Source: a virus. From it: a stretch of 31,946 nt of DNA. The notes below the pieces were generated by a model. The model was given only the letters and a program-made list of their open reading frames with translations, had not been told where the DNA came from and did not search any database. The stretch spans positions 1 to 31,946 of IMG/VR virus record IMGVR_UViG_3300020442_002376; one strand, written 5' to 3'. A program made the position numbers and the translations under genes. Below are positions 13,967 through 23,531 of this stretch, piece after piece; within the stretch, counting starts at the first letter, position 1, and each line of letters starts with the position of its first letter.

Positions 13967-16205
13967 AGTCGCCTGGCTGTGAAGCCCAATGGGTTCGGTA
14001 GTTATTACCACCCCAAGATGAAATCGTTTGAGTATAGTATCTGTATGGCATAATATCGTATAGATACGTATTGTTATTACCTGCATAACCACAAGTATAT
14101 AACTTACCACTTGAATCTCTAGCCGCAAAGTTTTGAGCAGTTGGATAACCGTAGCAATGTAAGTCAACAATCTTACTATTGTTAGGCATAGTACCTCTTC
14201 TTTTTCTATGTCTGTTTTCAGAGTTACCTTCAAACGCTTGCTCTGGCATATGTTCCCAACCATCTGAATCGTTTGACGGATCCGAGTTAGTACCTGAAGG
14301 ATAGAAACCTTGAGAGTAACCACCGTACCATACTTCACCTGATTCATCAAGTATTAGAGGGAATTCGTATTGATAAGAACCATCACCTCTGTTTTCATTC
14401 ATACCTGCAATGTATCTTACGTATTTTGGTCCTCTTAAATGAGACATCATTCCGTGAATACCACCAGAGTTGTACCAGTATCCGTTTTGTGAACGTGTAC
14501 CTCTACCGCCGTATGTTCCGTAATTACCATCATTTACCCATAACATACCAGTAGATTTTTGTCTCATATACATCCATTTGTGTTCATCACCACCACACCA
14601 GAATTCATCAATATCACCGTTTAAGTGGAAATCTGTTCTTTGAAATTGTGAAATGTATCTTGTAGCGTTATCACCTAAGCCGTACATACCAGGAACTTGA
14701 CCGGCGTTTAAGTAACCTGTGTACCACATATAACCCTCACCATCAAGTACCCAAGTACCTGCGTGTGATTGTGAAGAGTATGACCAATGTTGTAATAGTT
14801 TCATACCACCGTATAAATTCCAGTTTACTTCTACTCTTCTTGGAATGTAATAGTATTTTGTACCTTGAGAAGTGTGAGATTCACTACCAACACCACCACA
14901 ACCGTGAACGTTTTGTCCCCAGAACCATAAGTATCCGTCTTCGTCAAGAGCGTGGAAAAACATTTCTTCGTTACCGTTTGCCCACATATCAACAATTCTC
15001 TTTTGATTAAAAAATGATTGTGGAATTTTAACAGGTCTTTTTACGTTAACTGAATAGAAAGAAAATGAGTAAGGCGAACCTGCGTTTGTATCAGTTGAGT
15101 TGTTAATATTAGGGTTACCACCACCAAATTGACCTTGGTTGTTATGACCCCACATCCATACTGAACCGTCTTCACCTAATGCAAACTGCATACAAGCAGA
15201 GTTGTTTTGACCTTGACCTGAAGAACCAATTTTTACAATTTTAGTTTCGTTAAATGAACGTATATTTTCACCTAACCAGTCAACGGTATCACTAGCTGAT
15301 ACTCTGTTTGTGTAATTTCTGTCGGAAGTATTTGTGTTACCACCTTCGTTATAACCTAATTGATAATGCGAGTTATAACCAGCAGAATAAACTTCTCCGT
15401 TATTCATCAACCACCAAGATGTATTATTTGCTGATATGTGTTGAATACATTTAGGTGCTTCACCATCTGGTGTCACCATATTTCCTGTAAATTCGTTATC
15501 GTAAGCTAAATCTTTATTATCTGAAGAAGTCATCCAGTCAGTAAAAGTAAAACCTACGTTTTTAGGAGAACCACGTCTTGCATTACCTGATTGACCATCA
15601 CCCATACCCATTTGACCATTGTTGTTATTACCACCGTGGCCATAAAAGTCACCATCTGAATGAATACAACCAAGTGTATAGTTGTGTTGTTGTTCTCTTG
15701 AATTTCTACCCATATTGTACTTCCACCCTAAAGGAGCTCTATTAGTGAAAGATACAACTTTATTTCTGTCTGGAGTTTTATAAGGTGATTCGTAAATTTT
15801 CACCCAATATTCACTTGTTGTTCCATCGTGTTCTTCAACCCAAGTATTATAACGTCTTGTTCTTTTAATACATTGATAAATTTTTCTACCAACTGAACAC
15901 ATTTCACCTGGCTCGTATTGTCTGTAAAATTCCCATTCACCAATATCATCTGTTGAACGTAAGAATAATTGCCAGTATTTTGGATTGTCTGGTCTAAAAG
16001 TCTTTTGAACTAATCTCAAAGGATCCATAGAGTAGTTATTCGTGTTGACCATAAAGTCACCAGAAATTGTGTACGCAACAGGACAATCTCTTATACATCT
16101 ATAAGATTTTCCTTTCCACGCAACAATATCATTCTTGGAATAAGCTGTTCTATCTCTCCAAGGACCTTGCCATTTAAGTTTAAATTGTTCTAATTCAAAA
16201 GCCAT
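13965..16205 (-). CDS. Fibre-like protein with RCC1-type beta-propeller (746 aa)
   Basis: 746 aa. The N-terminus FKLKWQGPWRDRTAYSKNDI resembles the short CBM5/12-like modules at the start of the three other large proteins. It is followed by a second, diverged copy (GEWEFYRQYEPGEMCSVGRK). From about residue 180 to the end there are roughly eight repeats of about 50-70 aa with the RCC1 pattern, for example CMQFALGEDGSVWMWGHNNQ then GQFGGG, and NNGEVYSAGYNSHYQLG. RCC1 repeats fold into a propeller that usually binds proteins or ligands. In a phage this suggests a tail-fibre tip or receptor-binding protein. No signal peptide is visible. The first 10-20 residues likely attach to the virion. The gene lies last in the fibre group, next to the bilin cassette. 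The function is inferred from the domain pattern and context. Confidence 0.8.
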   Translation of the reverse strand: MAFELEQFKLKWQGPWRDRTAYSKNDIVAWKGKSYRCIRDCPVAYTISGDFMVNTNNYSMDPLRLVQKTFRPDNPKYWQLFLRSTDDIGEWEFYRQYEPGEMCSVGRKIYQCIKRTRRYNTWVEEHDGTTSEYWVKIYESPYKTPDRNKVVSFTNRAPLGWKYNMGRNSREQQHNYTLGCIHSDGDFYGHGGNNNNGQMGMGDGQSGNARRGSPKNVGFTFTDWMTSSDNKDLAYDNEFTGNMVTPDGEAPKCIQHISANNTSWWLMNNGEVYSAGYNSHYQLGYNEGGNTNTSDRNYTNRVSASDTVDWLGENIRSFNETKIVKIGSSGQGQNNSACMQFALGEDGSVWMWGHNNQGQFGGGNPNINNSTDTNAGSPYSFSFYSVNVKRPVKIPQSFFNQKRIVDMWANGNEEMFFHALDEDGYLWFWGQNVHGCGGVGSESHTSQGTKYYYIPRRVEVNWNLYGGMKLLQHWSYSSQSHAGTWVLDGEGYMWYTGYLNAGQVPGMYGLGDNATRYISQFQRTDFHLNGDIDEFWCGGDEHKWMYMRQKSTGMLWVNDGNYGTYGGRGTRSQNGYWYNSGGIHGMMSHLRGPKYVRYIAGMNENRGDGSYQYEFPLILDESGEVWYGGYSQGFYPSGTNSDPSNDSDGWEHMPEQAFEGNSENRHRKRRGTMPNNSKIVDLHCYGYPTAQNFAARDSSGKLYTCGYAGNNNTYLYDIMPYRYYTQTISSWGGNNYRTHWASQPGD

Positions 16206-16226
16206 TTTTCTACCTTTTAATTTTTA

Positions 16227-16649
16227 TTAACTAATTAATGCTGGTAAACCTTTTGTGGTATATATCGCATTAATGTCAGATTTAAGAGTGTTATGTGCTG
16301 TTTTTACAGCTTCAACATCATTGAACAAAGCGTCATACACTTCAACTTTTGAATATGTATCATCAAAAGCACCTTGTACTTTACTTCTTTCTATTAATAA
16401 TGCTGGCGTTTCTCTTAATTTTTTAAGAATTGCTAAATCATCTGAATCAGTAGCATCCATAACTTTTACCCCATACTTACTAGCATTATCGCCGTCAGTA
16501 GTGATGGTAACATTTGCGTCATCATAGTAAGAATATCCATAACCGTCAATTGTCATTAACGACACAGGACCTGTTCCACTTGACACAACCGGATGAGTGT
16601 AATCATCTTCTAAAGCAATTTCTTTTAGTCTCATTACTTTGATTGCCAT
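16227..16649 (-). CDS. Hypothetical protein between RCC1 genes
   Basis: 140 aa, not recognised. It starts MAIKVMRLKEIALEDDYTHP, then has a beta-type middle (GYGYSYYDDANVTITTDG) and a helical, charged second half. It lies between two large RCC1 fibre genes, 21 bases before the 746-aa gene and 33 bases after the 1209-aa gene, and has an exact late promoter directly upstream. It could be a fibre chaperone, connector or small virion protein; nothing in the sequence decides this. Confidence 0.65.
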   Translation of the reverse strand: MAIKVMRLKEIALEDDYTHPVVSSGTGPVSLMTIDGYGYSYYDDANVTITTDGDNASKYGVKVMDATDSDDLAILKKLRETPALLIERSKVQGAFDDTYSKVEVYDALFNDVEAVKTAHNTLKSDINAIYTTKGLPALIS

Positions 16650-16673
16650 TTTTTTCTCCTTTAGTATTAATAC

Positions 16674-16681
16674 TATTTATA
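16674..16681 (-). promoter_or_regulatory. T4-type late promoter for 140-aa and 746-aa genes
   Basis: Exact TATAAATA on the minus strand, 25 bases before the 140-aa gene, directly after the end of the 1209-aa gene. A TTTTTTCTCCTTTA stretch on the plus strand corresponds to an AAAGGAGAAAA ribosome binding site before the ATG. Confidence 0.8.
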
Positions 16682-16682
16682 A

Positions 16683-19600
16683 TTATCTTCCGTGACCTTG
16701 GTTATAACCTTGGCCATTTGTTGAAGTCCAACCGTGTGTCCACCAGTTATGTCCTGTCAACCAGTTATTTCTTCCCCAATGATATATTTTACCATATTCA
16801 TCTGTAAATCTATAACCACCTGCATATTCAGACGAACCTTGGTCATCTGAAGTTATGTGCATAGTTTTTACTTTAGCGCCAGCAGGTGTGTACCAATGGA
16901 AAGGATAGTAATTACCATCTTCACCAGTCCAGTTTGTACCTGCTTGAGGGTGAACCATTGAATTTCTTGAGTCGTAACCGTAGCAATAACTTCTACCACT
17001 ATCAGTTATCCAAAATGCTTTACCTTGGTCTGAATAGTTACCAGAAACATAAGCTTCTTTAATGTTGGTAACTTTTTGCATAACCGTAGGAGTACCTGTA
17101 CTACCTTGAGCACCACTACCACCAATTCTATATGATTGTGATGAACCTGCGTGATAACAAGTACCATCTTTTGTTCTCATATAAATTGTTTTGTAACCAT
17201 TCCAGTACATAACCCAAATATCAACAATGTCACCACCTGGTGCAACTTCAGTTTTTGTTAACTGCGTGTTGTTATTTGTAGTACCATCAGCAAAGTTACC
17301 GTAGTTGTTTTCACCACAATTCCATAAGTAGCCATTACCATCTAATAGGGTTACCCAACCATCATCACCATTACCGTTTATTGCCCAAACTGCGATACCG
17401 TTGTTTGCAACAGGATCCCAACCTTGCATTTTTGTAGGTCTGTATTTGTCAGTTGTTGTAGTATCACCTAATTGGCCGATACCGTTATTACCCCAAGCGT
17501 AAATGTTATCGCTGGCTGTTCTTGCATATGTACTTCTATTAGTTGAACATATGTCAATAATTTTTTCGTTATCAAAATATTTTGCTGGTATTCTGTAAGG
17601 TGCCACTTTGTTTTGTGTTCTACCATCACCAATTTGACCTTGGTCGTTATAACCCCAAGTCCAAACGGTACCTTTATCATCTATTGCTATTGTGTGATTT
17701 GTGTTATCACTCCATTGGTCACAATGAACTTTAATAATTTTTACATCTTCTAAACCGTGAACTCTAAAAGTACCATTTCTATCACCTTGCTCAGTACCGA
17801 TACCCATTTCACCGTTTGAGGATTCACCAACTACATATAATTCTCCGTTATCCATTAACCAATAACATCTTGAACGACCTTCTTGGATTTGAACACATCT
17901 AGGAGTGTGTAATGGTTTTCTTACCGTACTTCTATTTCTACCTCTGTTTTCATTGTAGCCTGTGTAGTTTAAGTCTTCACTTCTCCACCAGTCTCTCCAT
18001 CTAAAATTAATTTCGTGATAGAATGATGAATAGTAAGAACCATATTGTTGGAAACCTGTTCTAGGATAGTTAATACCCCAAGCAACACCATTTTTGTCAA
18101 TATGTCTGTACATACTATCTTCGTGTGTACAAGTTAATTGACCGTGTTTGTATGGCCAATGAATAGGACCTTTGTTAGGATACCAATGGTTAGCTTCGTT
18201 AATTTGGTTAACTTGACTACCAAAACTTTCCCAATCATTCCAGTATGAATCAATGTGTGCTGGATATTCTTGATATTCTTCTTTAATTAATTTACCACTT
18301 GTTGTTGTAGATTTTGTCATCAAAGGAGACCTTGTCATATCAGCAGGACCCATAACAGGAGGTCTGCCTAATGAATCTCTTATACATCTAAACATACCTG
18401 TTCCTGATTGAGGTTGGAATTCTGCTTTAGTACCATCACCTAATCTTTTTCTTTTTCTGTAAACTACAATATCATTGTATTTGTAGTGAGCTTTAGGATT
18501 GTACTCACCTCTAAATCTGATACCTGTTTGCATCCTATCCCAATGTTTGTAACCTCTCCAAGTTTCTTCAACGTTCCAACCTAAATCTTGGTACATATCA
18601 GTTTTTGAAGCTGCTAAACAGAAAGGATATATCTGCTGACTTCTCATTTTAAAGAAGCCAATTGGTATATAAATTTCTACGTGTCTGTCTTGATTTTTCT
18701 TCCAAGAGTATTGTTGACCACCTCTTGTCAAACCATTTTCAGTTGTGTATGCTGGCATATCACCAGTATAACCTGAACCATCATTTGCAATAGTGTCAGT
18801 AAAAGTTTCTTTGTATTGTGTTTCTGTAACCTGTTTATTGTTTAAGAAATATCTTACTAAACCATTTTTATTAGCACCTCTGTACATAGGAATGTTTGAA
18901 GGAGCATATGCTCTTGCTCTTGAATTAGGAGTTATAGTGTCTGCTGACCAACCCATTCCAGAGTGTTGTGAGCAATAGTAGTAAAGTTTATCAATACCTT
19001 TTCTAATTTTAATTTCTGTATAAGCACCTTTTTTACCAGGTGTACCTACAACTTTTACGCCAGTTGTATATTCTGAACCTGAAGCGTGTGTACCATTAGC
19101 AGTTGTAGAAAATCTTAATGGGTGACCTGTGTTTGAACTATGCGATTGGTCAAATCTGTAAGTTTTACCTTCAGTTAAATTTAAGGTAACATCAGCCGTA
19201 GCAGTTGAACCATTAATTGAATATTTGTTTGTTGAACCTGTATTATAGTAAGGGTGATTAGTTGGATTACCTGAAACTACTTCAACCTCTAAAATTCTTT
19301 CATCAACAGCAGTTGGGTCAATCATATCAGGTAAATAAAAGTTTGTAGAACTTTCATTACTTACCGTTTCATTATTAGGACCTCTTTGTATTTCAGAGAA
19401 ATTAACAACTGAACTTGCACCTGCACCACCCATTCTAGTATCTTCAGCATTTGCACCTGCAGCTGATAGATATAAAGGATAGAAAACACCTGAATCGCCT
19501 GTTGTAGTTTCACCAATTACAAAATAAGGACCATCGGGGTCAGCAGCTAATGAAGTGCCTGGTGTTGAATTGTGAATACCATCAGCAGTTGTTGAAAAAC

Positions 19601-20312
19601 CTAATGGGAAAGTTTTATTTGATTCGTCTCTTTGGTCAAATCTGTATCTGTAGCCTTCTTTGAAATGTGTAAAGTGTCTAAAACCACCACCTTGACCACC
19701 AAAGTTTTCTCTACCTAAATCTGAACTAGGTAATCTATTATCAAATCTAAATCTAATTGAAGGAGATGATTGAACATCTACTCTAAAATTATTTTCTACT
19801 GGAATGTAGTTTTGAAAAATTTGTACTTTATTTGTATTTAATTCACCATAGCCAAAGAAATTACCTCTATCACCCATTGTGTAATCTTCTTCGTCATTTA
19901 ATAAGTGATGTTGATAGTCTAATAAGTAACCGCCGTTATTTGAATTATTTGAGAACCAGTTTGCTTGACCAAATCTTTGGCCGTTTCTAGTTGACTCTTG
20001 CGTATTTTCATCACTACCATATCTTGAAGTATTAAGAATTTGATTACCTGTTTCATTACTTCTTTGGAAGTCATCATCTAATACGTGATAACCTCTTCTA
20101 AAATTAGGGTCATTTGAGAATGTTCTAGTCCAGAAATAACCTGTGTTTTTATCACCTGGAGCATAGTTGTCGTAACCATTTGATAGGTATGGATTAGTAC
20201 AAATCCATAGAGAGTTGTCAAACCAACAAACGTCATCTTTACGATAGTTAGTATTGCTGTTCCAATCTCCTTGGAAACTAAATTTTACTCTTCCTAAATT
20301 TATTTTTGCCAT
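16683..20312 (-). CDS. Fibre-like protein with cupredoxin-like module and RCC1 propeller (1209 aa)
   Basis: 1209 aa. Parts in order: an N-terminal CBM-like module (GRVKFSFQGDWNSNTNYRKD, residues 7-26); a first, degenerate copy of a cupredoxin-like repeat at about 215-285; a second copy at about 375-460 (GKTYRFDQSHSSNTGHPLRF, then YYYCSQHSGMGW); a second CBM-like copy near 595-645; and about seven RCC1 repeats from about 805 to the end (for example DDKGTVWTWGYNDQGQIGDG). The second cupredoxin copy keeps the spacing of a blue-copper site, Cys447-X2-His450-X2-Met453, with His397 as a candidate fourth ligand. The protein is probably a tail fibre or surface adhesin. No cleavage or signal sequence is visible. 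Copper binding is predicted from residues only. Confidence 0.82.
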   Translation of the reverse strand: MAKINLGRVKFSFQGDWNSNTNYRKDDVCWFDNSLWICTNPYLSNGYDNYAPGDKNTGYFWTRTFSNDPNFRRGYHVLDDDFQRSNETGNQILNTSRYGSDENTQESTRNGQRFGQANWFSNNSNNGGYLLDYQHHLLNDEEDYTMGDRGNFFGYGELNTNKVQIFQNYIPVENNFRVDVQSSPSIRFRFDNRLPSSDLGRENFGGQGGGFRHFTHFKEGYRYRFDQRDESNKTFPLGFSTTADGIHNSTPGTSLAADPDGPYFVIGETTTGDSGVFYPLYLSAAGANAEDTRMGGAGASSVVNFSEIQRGPNNETVSNESSTNFYLPDMIDPTAVDERILEVEVVSGNPTNHPYYNTGSTNKYSINGSTATADVTLNLTEGKTYRFDQSHSSNTGHPLRFSTTANGTHASGSEYTTGVKVVGTPGKKGAYTEIKIRKGIDKLYYYCSQHSGMGWSADTITPNSRARAYAPSNIPMYRGANKNGLVRYFLNNKQVTETQYKETFTDTIANDGSGYTGDMPAYTTENGLTRGGQQYSWKKNQDRHVEIYIPIGFFKMRSQQIYPFCLAASKTDMYQDLGWNVEETWRGYKHWDRMQTGIRFRGEYNPKAHYKYNDIVVYRKRKRLGDGTKAEFQPQSGTGMFRCIRDSLGRPPVMGPADMTRSPLMTKSTTTSGKLIKEEYQEYPAHIDSYWNDWESFGSQVNQINEANHWYPNKGPIHWPYKHGQLTCTHEDSMYRHIDKNGVAWGINYPRTGFQQYGSYYSSFYHEINFRWRDWWRSEDLNYTGYNENRGRNRSTVRKPLHTPRCVQIQEGRSRCYWLMDNGELYVVGESSNGEMGIGTEQGDRNGTFRVHGLEDVKIIKVHCDQWSDNTNHTIAIDDKGTVWTWGYNDQGQIGDGRTQNKVAPYRIPAKYFDNEKIIDICSTNRSTYARTASDNIYAWGNNGIGQLGDTTTTDKYRPTKMQGWDPVANNGIAVWAINGNGDDGWVTLLDGNGYLWNCGENNYGNFADGTTNNNTQLTKTEVAPGGDIVDIWVMYWNGYKTIYMRTKDGTCYHAGSSQSYRIGGSGAQGSTGTPTVMQKVTNIKEAYVSGNYSDQGKAFWITDSGRSYCYGYDSRNSMVHPQAGTNWTGEDGNYYPFHWYTPAGAKVKTMHITSDDQGSSEYAGGYRFTDEYGKIYHWGRNNWLTGHNWWTHGWTSTNGQGYNQGHGR

Positions 20313-20331
20313 AGTTTTTAATCTCTCTTAT

Positions 20332-20339
20332 TATTTATC
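20332..20339 (-). promoter_or_regulatory. Late promoter variant for 1209-aa gene
   Basis: GATAAATA on the minus strand, one mismatch to TATAAATA, 20 bases before the ATG of the 1209-aa gene and overlapping the stop of the 1057-aa gene. Confidence 0.55.
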
Positions 20340-23300
20340 CTAAAATTGGTACGTGTGGTGTACAATAATATTGACTATCAGAGTTACCTTGCATATAACT
20401 TCCACCATAACCGTTGATGTAATATCTGTTATCATAAGATTTATATTCCCAAAAAGCGTAAACGTTATCAGAGTTATCTCCGTAACCACAACCTCTTAAA
20501 TCATCAACATTACCTGTTAATGAAGTAGGGAATCTAACTTGAATAAAGTAACCATTGTTAAAATGTTCTTTTAAGTTTTCAGCAGCTCTATCGTTAGTAG
20601 AATTTGTTGAAGACCAACCTACTGAAGCTTGACCATATCTGTTATCACCAGTTGTAAATACGTGTCCGTCCCAAAGTAAAACTTTTGTACTATTATCATT
20701 ATAGTGTGGATAGAAAGACACCTGTTTAACATTATGGAAATCTCTTTGTGTGCTACTATTAACTTGAAACTTCGGTGTTTGCCAATTACTTTGTTGAGAG
20801 TTATTACCAATACCTAATGAGTAATGGTTATTATAACCTACACAATATAATTTACCTAGTGAGTCAATACACCAAGTTTGTGCGTAATCACCGTTACCTC
20901 CCATCCAAAAGTTTTCACAATCGGCGTTAGCAGCATTACCTGGACCATTTGCAGCTATTGTCCAAGTGTTTAAGTTAGTAGTGTTACCATTTCCAAAGTG
21001 ACCTTGGTTATTGTAACCTGCAAAATATAATGTTCCTCTTTCAGTTAAAATACCTACTGATAAAGATGAACTTCTACTTAACATTTGAACTTTTTTAATT
21101 TCACCAACACCTGTGCCATCAAAAGTTACCGTTGTTACCTCTTGAGGAGTGCTTTGGTTTGTAGTATTTCCTATACCTAATTGTCCGTTATTGTTATAAC
21201 CCCAAACATATAATTTTTTCTCTTTAGTATAAGCCATACACATTACATAAGCGTCACCACAAGTCCAAAATGCTTCAATCTCACTATTGTTAAAGTAAGT
21301 TGATTTTGAAATTAATTGTGGTGTGTTATAGTTAGTTGTATTGTTTGTACCTAATTGGCCGTAACCGTTATAACCCCAAGACCATAATTGACCATCTTCG
21401 TCAATTGCATAACAAGAGTGTGTATTAGAGTTGTAACCTTGCCAGTTAGAAGTAAAAATTCTTTTAATTCTTGTATCTCTCCAAACGTGTGAAGATGTGT
21501 TAGCTCTTAAATATACGTTTTGGTTTGAACCACCAACTCTTACGGGGTGGTCTCTGTTTGAAGTTGAAGCGTCACCTGATTGACCGTGACCACCATAACC
21601 CCAATGATAAACTTCACCTGAATTCATAAGAGCCATACCATTTTCATAACCACCTTCAAGTTGAATTACTTTAGGAACTTCTCCGTCAGGAGTTGAGTGA
21701 ACACCTGTTCCACCATTATCTGTACTTGCCCACCAATCATAGTGAGAAAACTGCATTTGTGTAGCAGTCATAAAAGTTTGGTTAGATGAGTTTTGTCCTG
21801 TTGAAGCAGAGCCCCAGAACCAAATATTACCTGTACCACCGTGGAATACTGGCCAGTCAACACAATGTCTTGATGTTCTTTGACCTGCTAATCTGTAATA
21901 TTTGTTATCATCACCTAATGGTCCGTTATTAATTAACGATACACATTCGTGAGGATTACCTGTGTACATAGAAGCAGAGCCTCTAGTTTGTTTTATAGTT
22001 GTAGCAACTTGACAAGTTAAGTCTGCGCCACCACCAAAAATATCTCCATCAAAAGTAAGTGTATCACCAACAACGTTGTTTTCACCACCTGATAACATAC
22101 CTGTTTCTCTAAACCATCTTCTATATCTTTGTGAATTTTGATATTGTCTTTCTACTTCAATTGTAGCTGTACCTGCAACACCAGCACCATTTACTTGGAA
22201 AGTAAAGTCAGCACCACCGCCACCACCTAATGAAGCGTCAGCAATAGTTACCGTTTCATTATTAACATAACCTGAACCACCTGTTGGTGTAGATGATTTA
22301 TTTCTAGTTTTAACTAGTGTAAGTTTGGTTACTGCACCTGTGCTATCTACTACTACGTCAAATTCTGCACCTGTACCAACACCTGTTGTTGCTGATTGTG
22401 AAACACCTGTATAACTACCTGCTGTTCTTGAAGAGTCAGCAGCTGAAAAGTTATCCATTGCTAAAATACTACCATCACCTTGAACGGTAATTTTAAACAT
22501 ACCTGGATGTGCGTTAGCAGCTGAGTTTGATGTTGATTTAGGAGATACATTTCTAAAAACTCCGTGTAATCTTGAAGAGTCAGCAGCTGAAATATTATTT
22601 ACGGTTTCAATTACACCGTTGTCTTCATATCTTTCATCATCTGATTCAAAAGTTGCACCTAATTTTAACCAGTACATATTAGCGTCTGTATCAATATTTC
22701 TATTATAAGGTAAAAATCTTTCTGTACCATCTGTTGTATGTTCTCTTAAACAGATATAAGTTGATAAAGTTTCTTTTTTAGATTGGCCTTCGTAGTCAGT
22801 ACCCATATCATTACTGATACCGTGTCTAATTTTAACAATATCATTTTCATAGTAAGTTAAATAACTACCACTATTGTCTGTATTGTCGTGGAAACCTCTC
22901 CATCTAAATGAATTTCTTAATGGTCTCCAAGTATCCCAATCTGCAACTACAATTTTACCACCGTAAGCTGCACCACCTGTGCCTGCTGAGAAGTACCAAA
23001 TTTCATCTGGTGTATCTTTTGTAAATTCTACTTCAACTTTTCTACTTGTTTTAGTATTATATTTTGATGTGTTTACGTAATCTGTTTGAGAAACAACTTC
23101 CTCATTGTGATAATAGGTTACACCTTCAGTTAAGTAGTTTGAAGTTTGACTTGTAGCTGATGTAGCCAAAGCCAAAGGTTGGTCATCATTGTTATTATTG
23201 TTTTGATGAAAGATGATTTTATCACCTCTTCTTACATATAAATCTTCAGCCCAACGAATAGTTGAAGTTTCATCTACGTCAATCTGGAATTTAGTAGTTG

Positions 23301-23508
23301 AGTCGCTTGGGTCTGTTGTTGTTTGTATGTTGTAGTAATATTGAGTATTTTGTTCTGGTCTTCTTCCACTAACACTAGCTTCTCTTATGTTAAGATAGTC
23401 AGTATTGTTCCAGATAACAATATCATCTTTTTTATAAGTGGCAGAATTATCGTATTCACCACGATAATTAAACCATAAATTTCCGATTTTTGTTCTAGTG
23501 ATTGCCAT
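20335..23508 (-). CDS. Fibre-like protein with RCC1-type beta-propeller (1057 aa)
   Basis: 1057 aa. Order of parts: N-terminal CBM-like module (RTKIGNLWFNYRGEYDNSAT, then KKDDIVIWNN); a cupredoxin-like fold at about 80-190 without the copper ligands (WYFSAGTGGAAYGGKIVVAD where CSQH-type ligands would stand); a Gly-rich beta region at about 310-480 with two AADSSR-type repeats; and about seven RCC1 repeats from about 545 to 1040 (for example YAIDEDGQLWSWGYNGYGQL and TKEKKLYVWGYNNNGQLGIG). It is very similar in build to the 1209-aa and 746-aa proteins. Probably a tail-fibre or receptor-binding protein. Full length with no frameshift seen. Confidence 0.8.
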   Translation of the reverse strand: MAITRTKIGNLWFNYRGEYDNSATYKKDDIVIWNNTDYLNIREASVSGRRPEQNTQYYYNIQTTTDPSDSTTKFQIDVDETSTIRWAEDLYVRRGDKIIFHQNNNNNDDQPLALATSATSQTSNYLTEGVTYYHNEEVVSQTDYVNTSKYNTKTSRKVEVEFTKDTPDEIWYFSAGTGGAAYGGKIVVADWDTWRPLRNSFRWRGFHDNTDNSGSYLTYYENDIVKIRHGISNDMGTDYEGQSKKETLSTYICLREHTTDGTERFLPYNRNIDTDANMYWLKLGATFESDDERYEDNGVIETVNNISAADSSRLHGVFRNVSPKSTSNSAANAHPGMFKITVQGDGSILAMDNFSAADSSRTAGSYTGVSQSATTGVGTGAEFDVVVDSTGAVTKLTLVKTRNKSSTPTGGSGYVNNETVTIADASLGGGGGADFTFQVNGAGVAGTATIEVERQYQNSQRYRRWFRETGMLSGGENNVVGDTLTFDGDIFGGGADLTCQVATTIKQTRGSASMYTGNPHECVSLINNGPLGDDNKYYRLAGQRTSRHCVDWPVFHGGTGNIWFWGSASTGQNSSNQTFMTATQMQFSHYDWWASTDNGGTGVHSTPDGEVPKVIQLEGGYENGMALMNSGEVYHWGYGGHGQSGDASTSNRDHPVRVGGSNQNVYLRANTSSHVWRDTRIKRIFTSNWQGYNSNTHSCYAIDEDGQLWSWGYNGYGQLGTNNTTNYNTPQLISKSTYFNNSEIEAFWTCGDAYVMCMAYTKEKKLYVWGYNNNGQLGIGNTTNQSTPQEVTTVTFDGTGVGEIKKVQMLSRSSSLSVGILTERGTLYFAGYNNQGHFGNGNTTNLNTWTIAANGPGNAANADCENFWMGGNGDYAQTWCIDSLGKLYCVGYNNHYSLGIGNNSQQSNWQTPKFQVNSSTQRDFHNVKQVSFYPHYNDNSTKVLLWDGHVFTTGDNRYGQASVGWSSTNSTNDRAAENLKEHFNNGYFIQVRFPTSLTGNVDDLRGCGYGDNSDNVYAFWEYKSYDNRYYINGYGGSYMQGNSDSQYYCTPHVPILG

Positions 23509-23518
23509 TGTTTAATCC

Positions 23519-23526
23519 TATTTATG
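23519..23526 (-). promoter_or_regulatory. Late promoter variant for 1057-aa gene
   Basis: CATAAATA on the minus strand, one mismatch to TATAAATA, 11 bases before the ATG of the 1057-aa gene. It is the closest to its gene of the sites listed, leaving little room for a leader, so it is less certain than the others. Confidence 0.4.
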
Positions 23527-23531
23527 CCTCA

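Noticed and set aside
13958-14350. 130-codon open frame within the end of the 746-aa fibre gene
   Set aside because: It lies in another frame of the same strand inside a clear RCC1 coding region, has no family features and uses low-quality codons for this genome; a shadow of the real gene.
16683-23508. RCC1 repeats as evidence of eukaryotic DNA or gene transfer from a eukaryote
   Set aside because: RCC1-type propellers occur widely in bacteria and marine phages, base composition matches neighbouring genes, and each gene keeps the phage N-terminal module.
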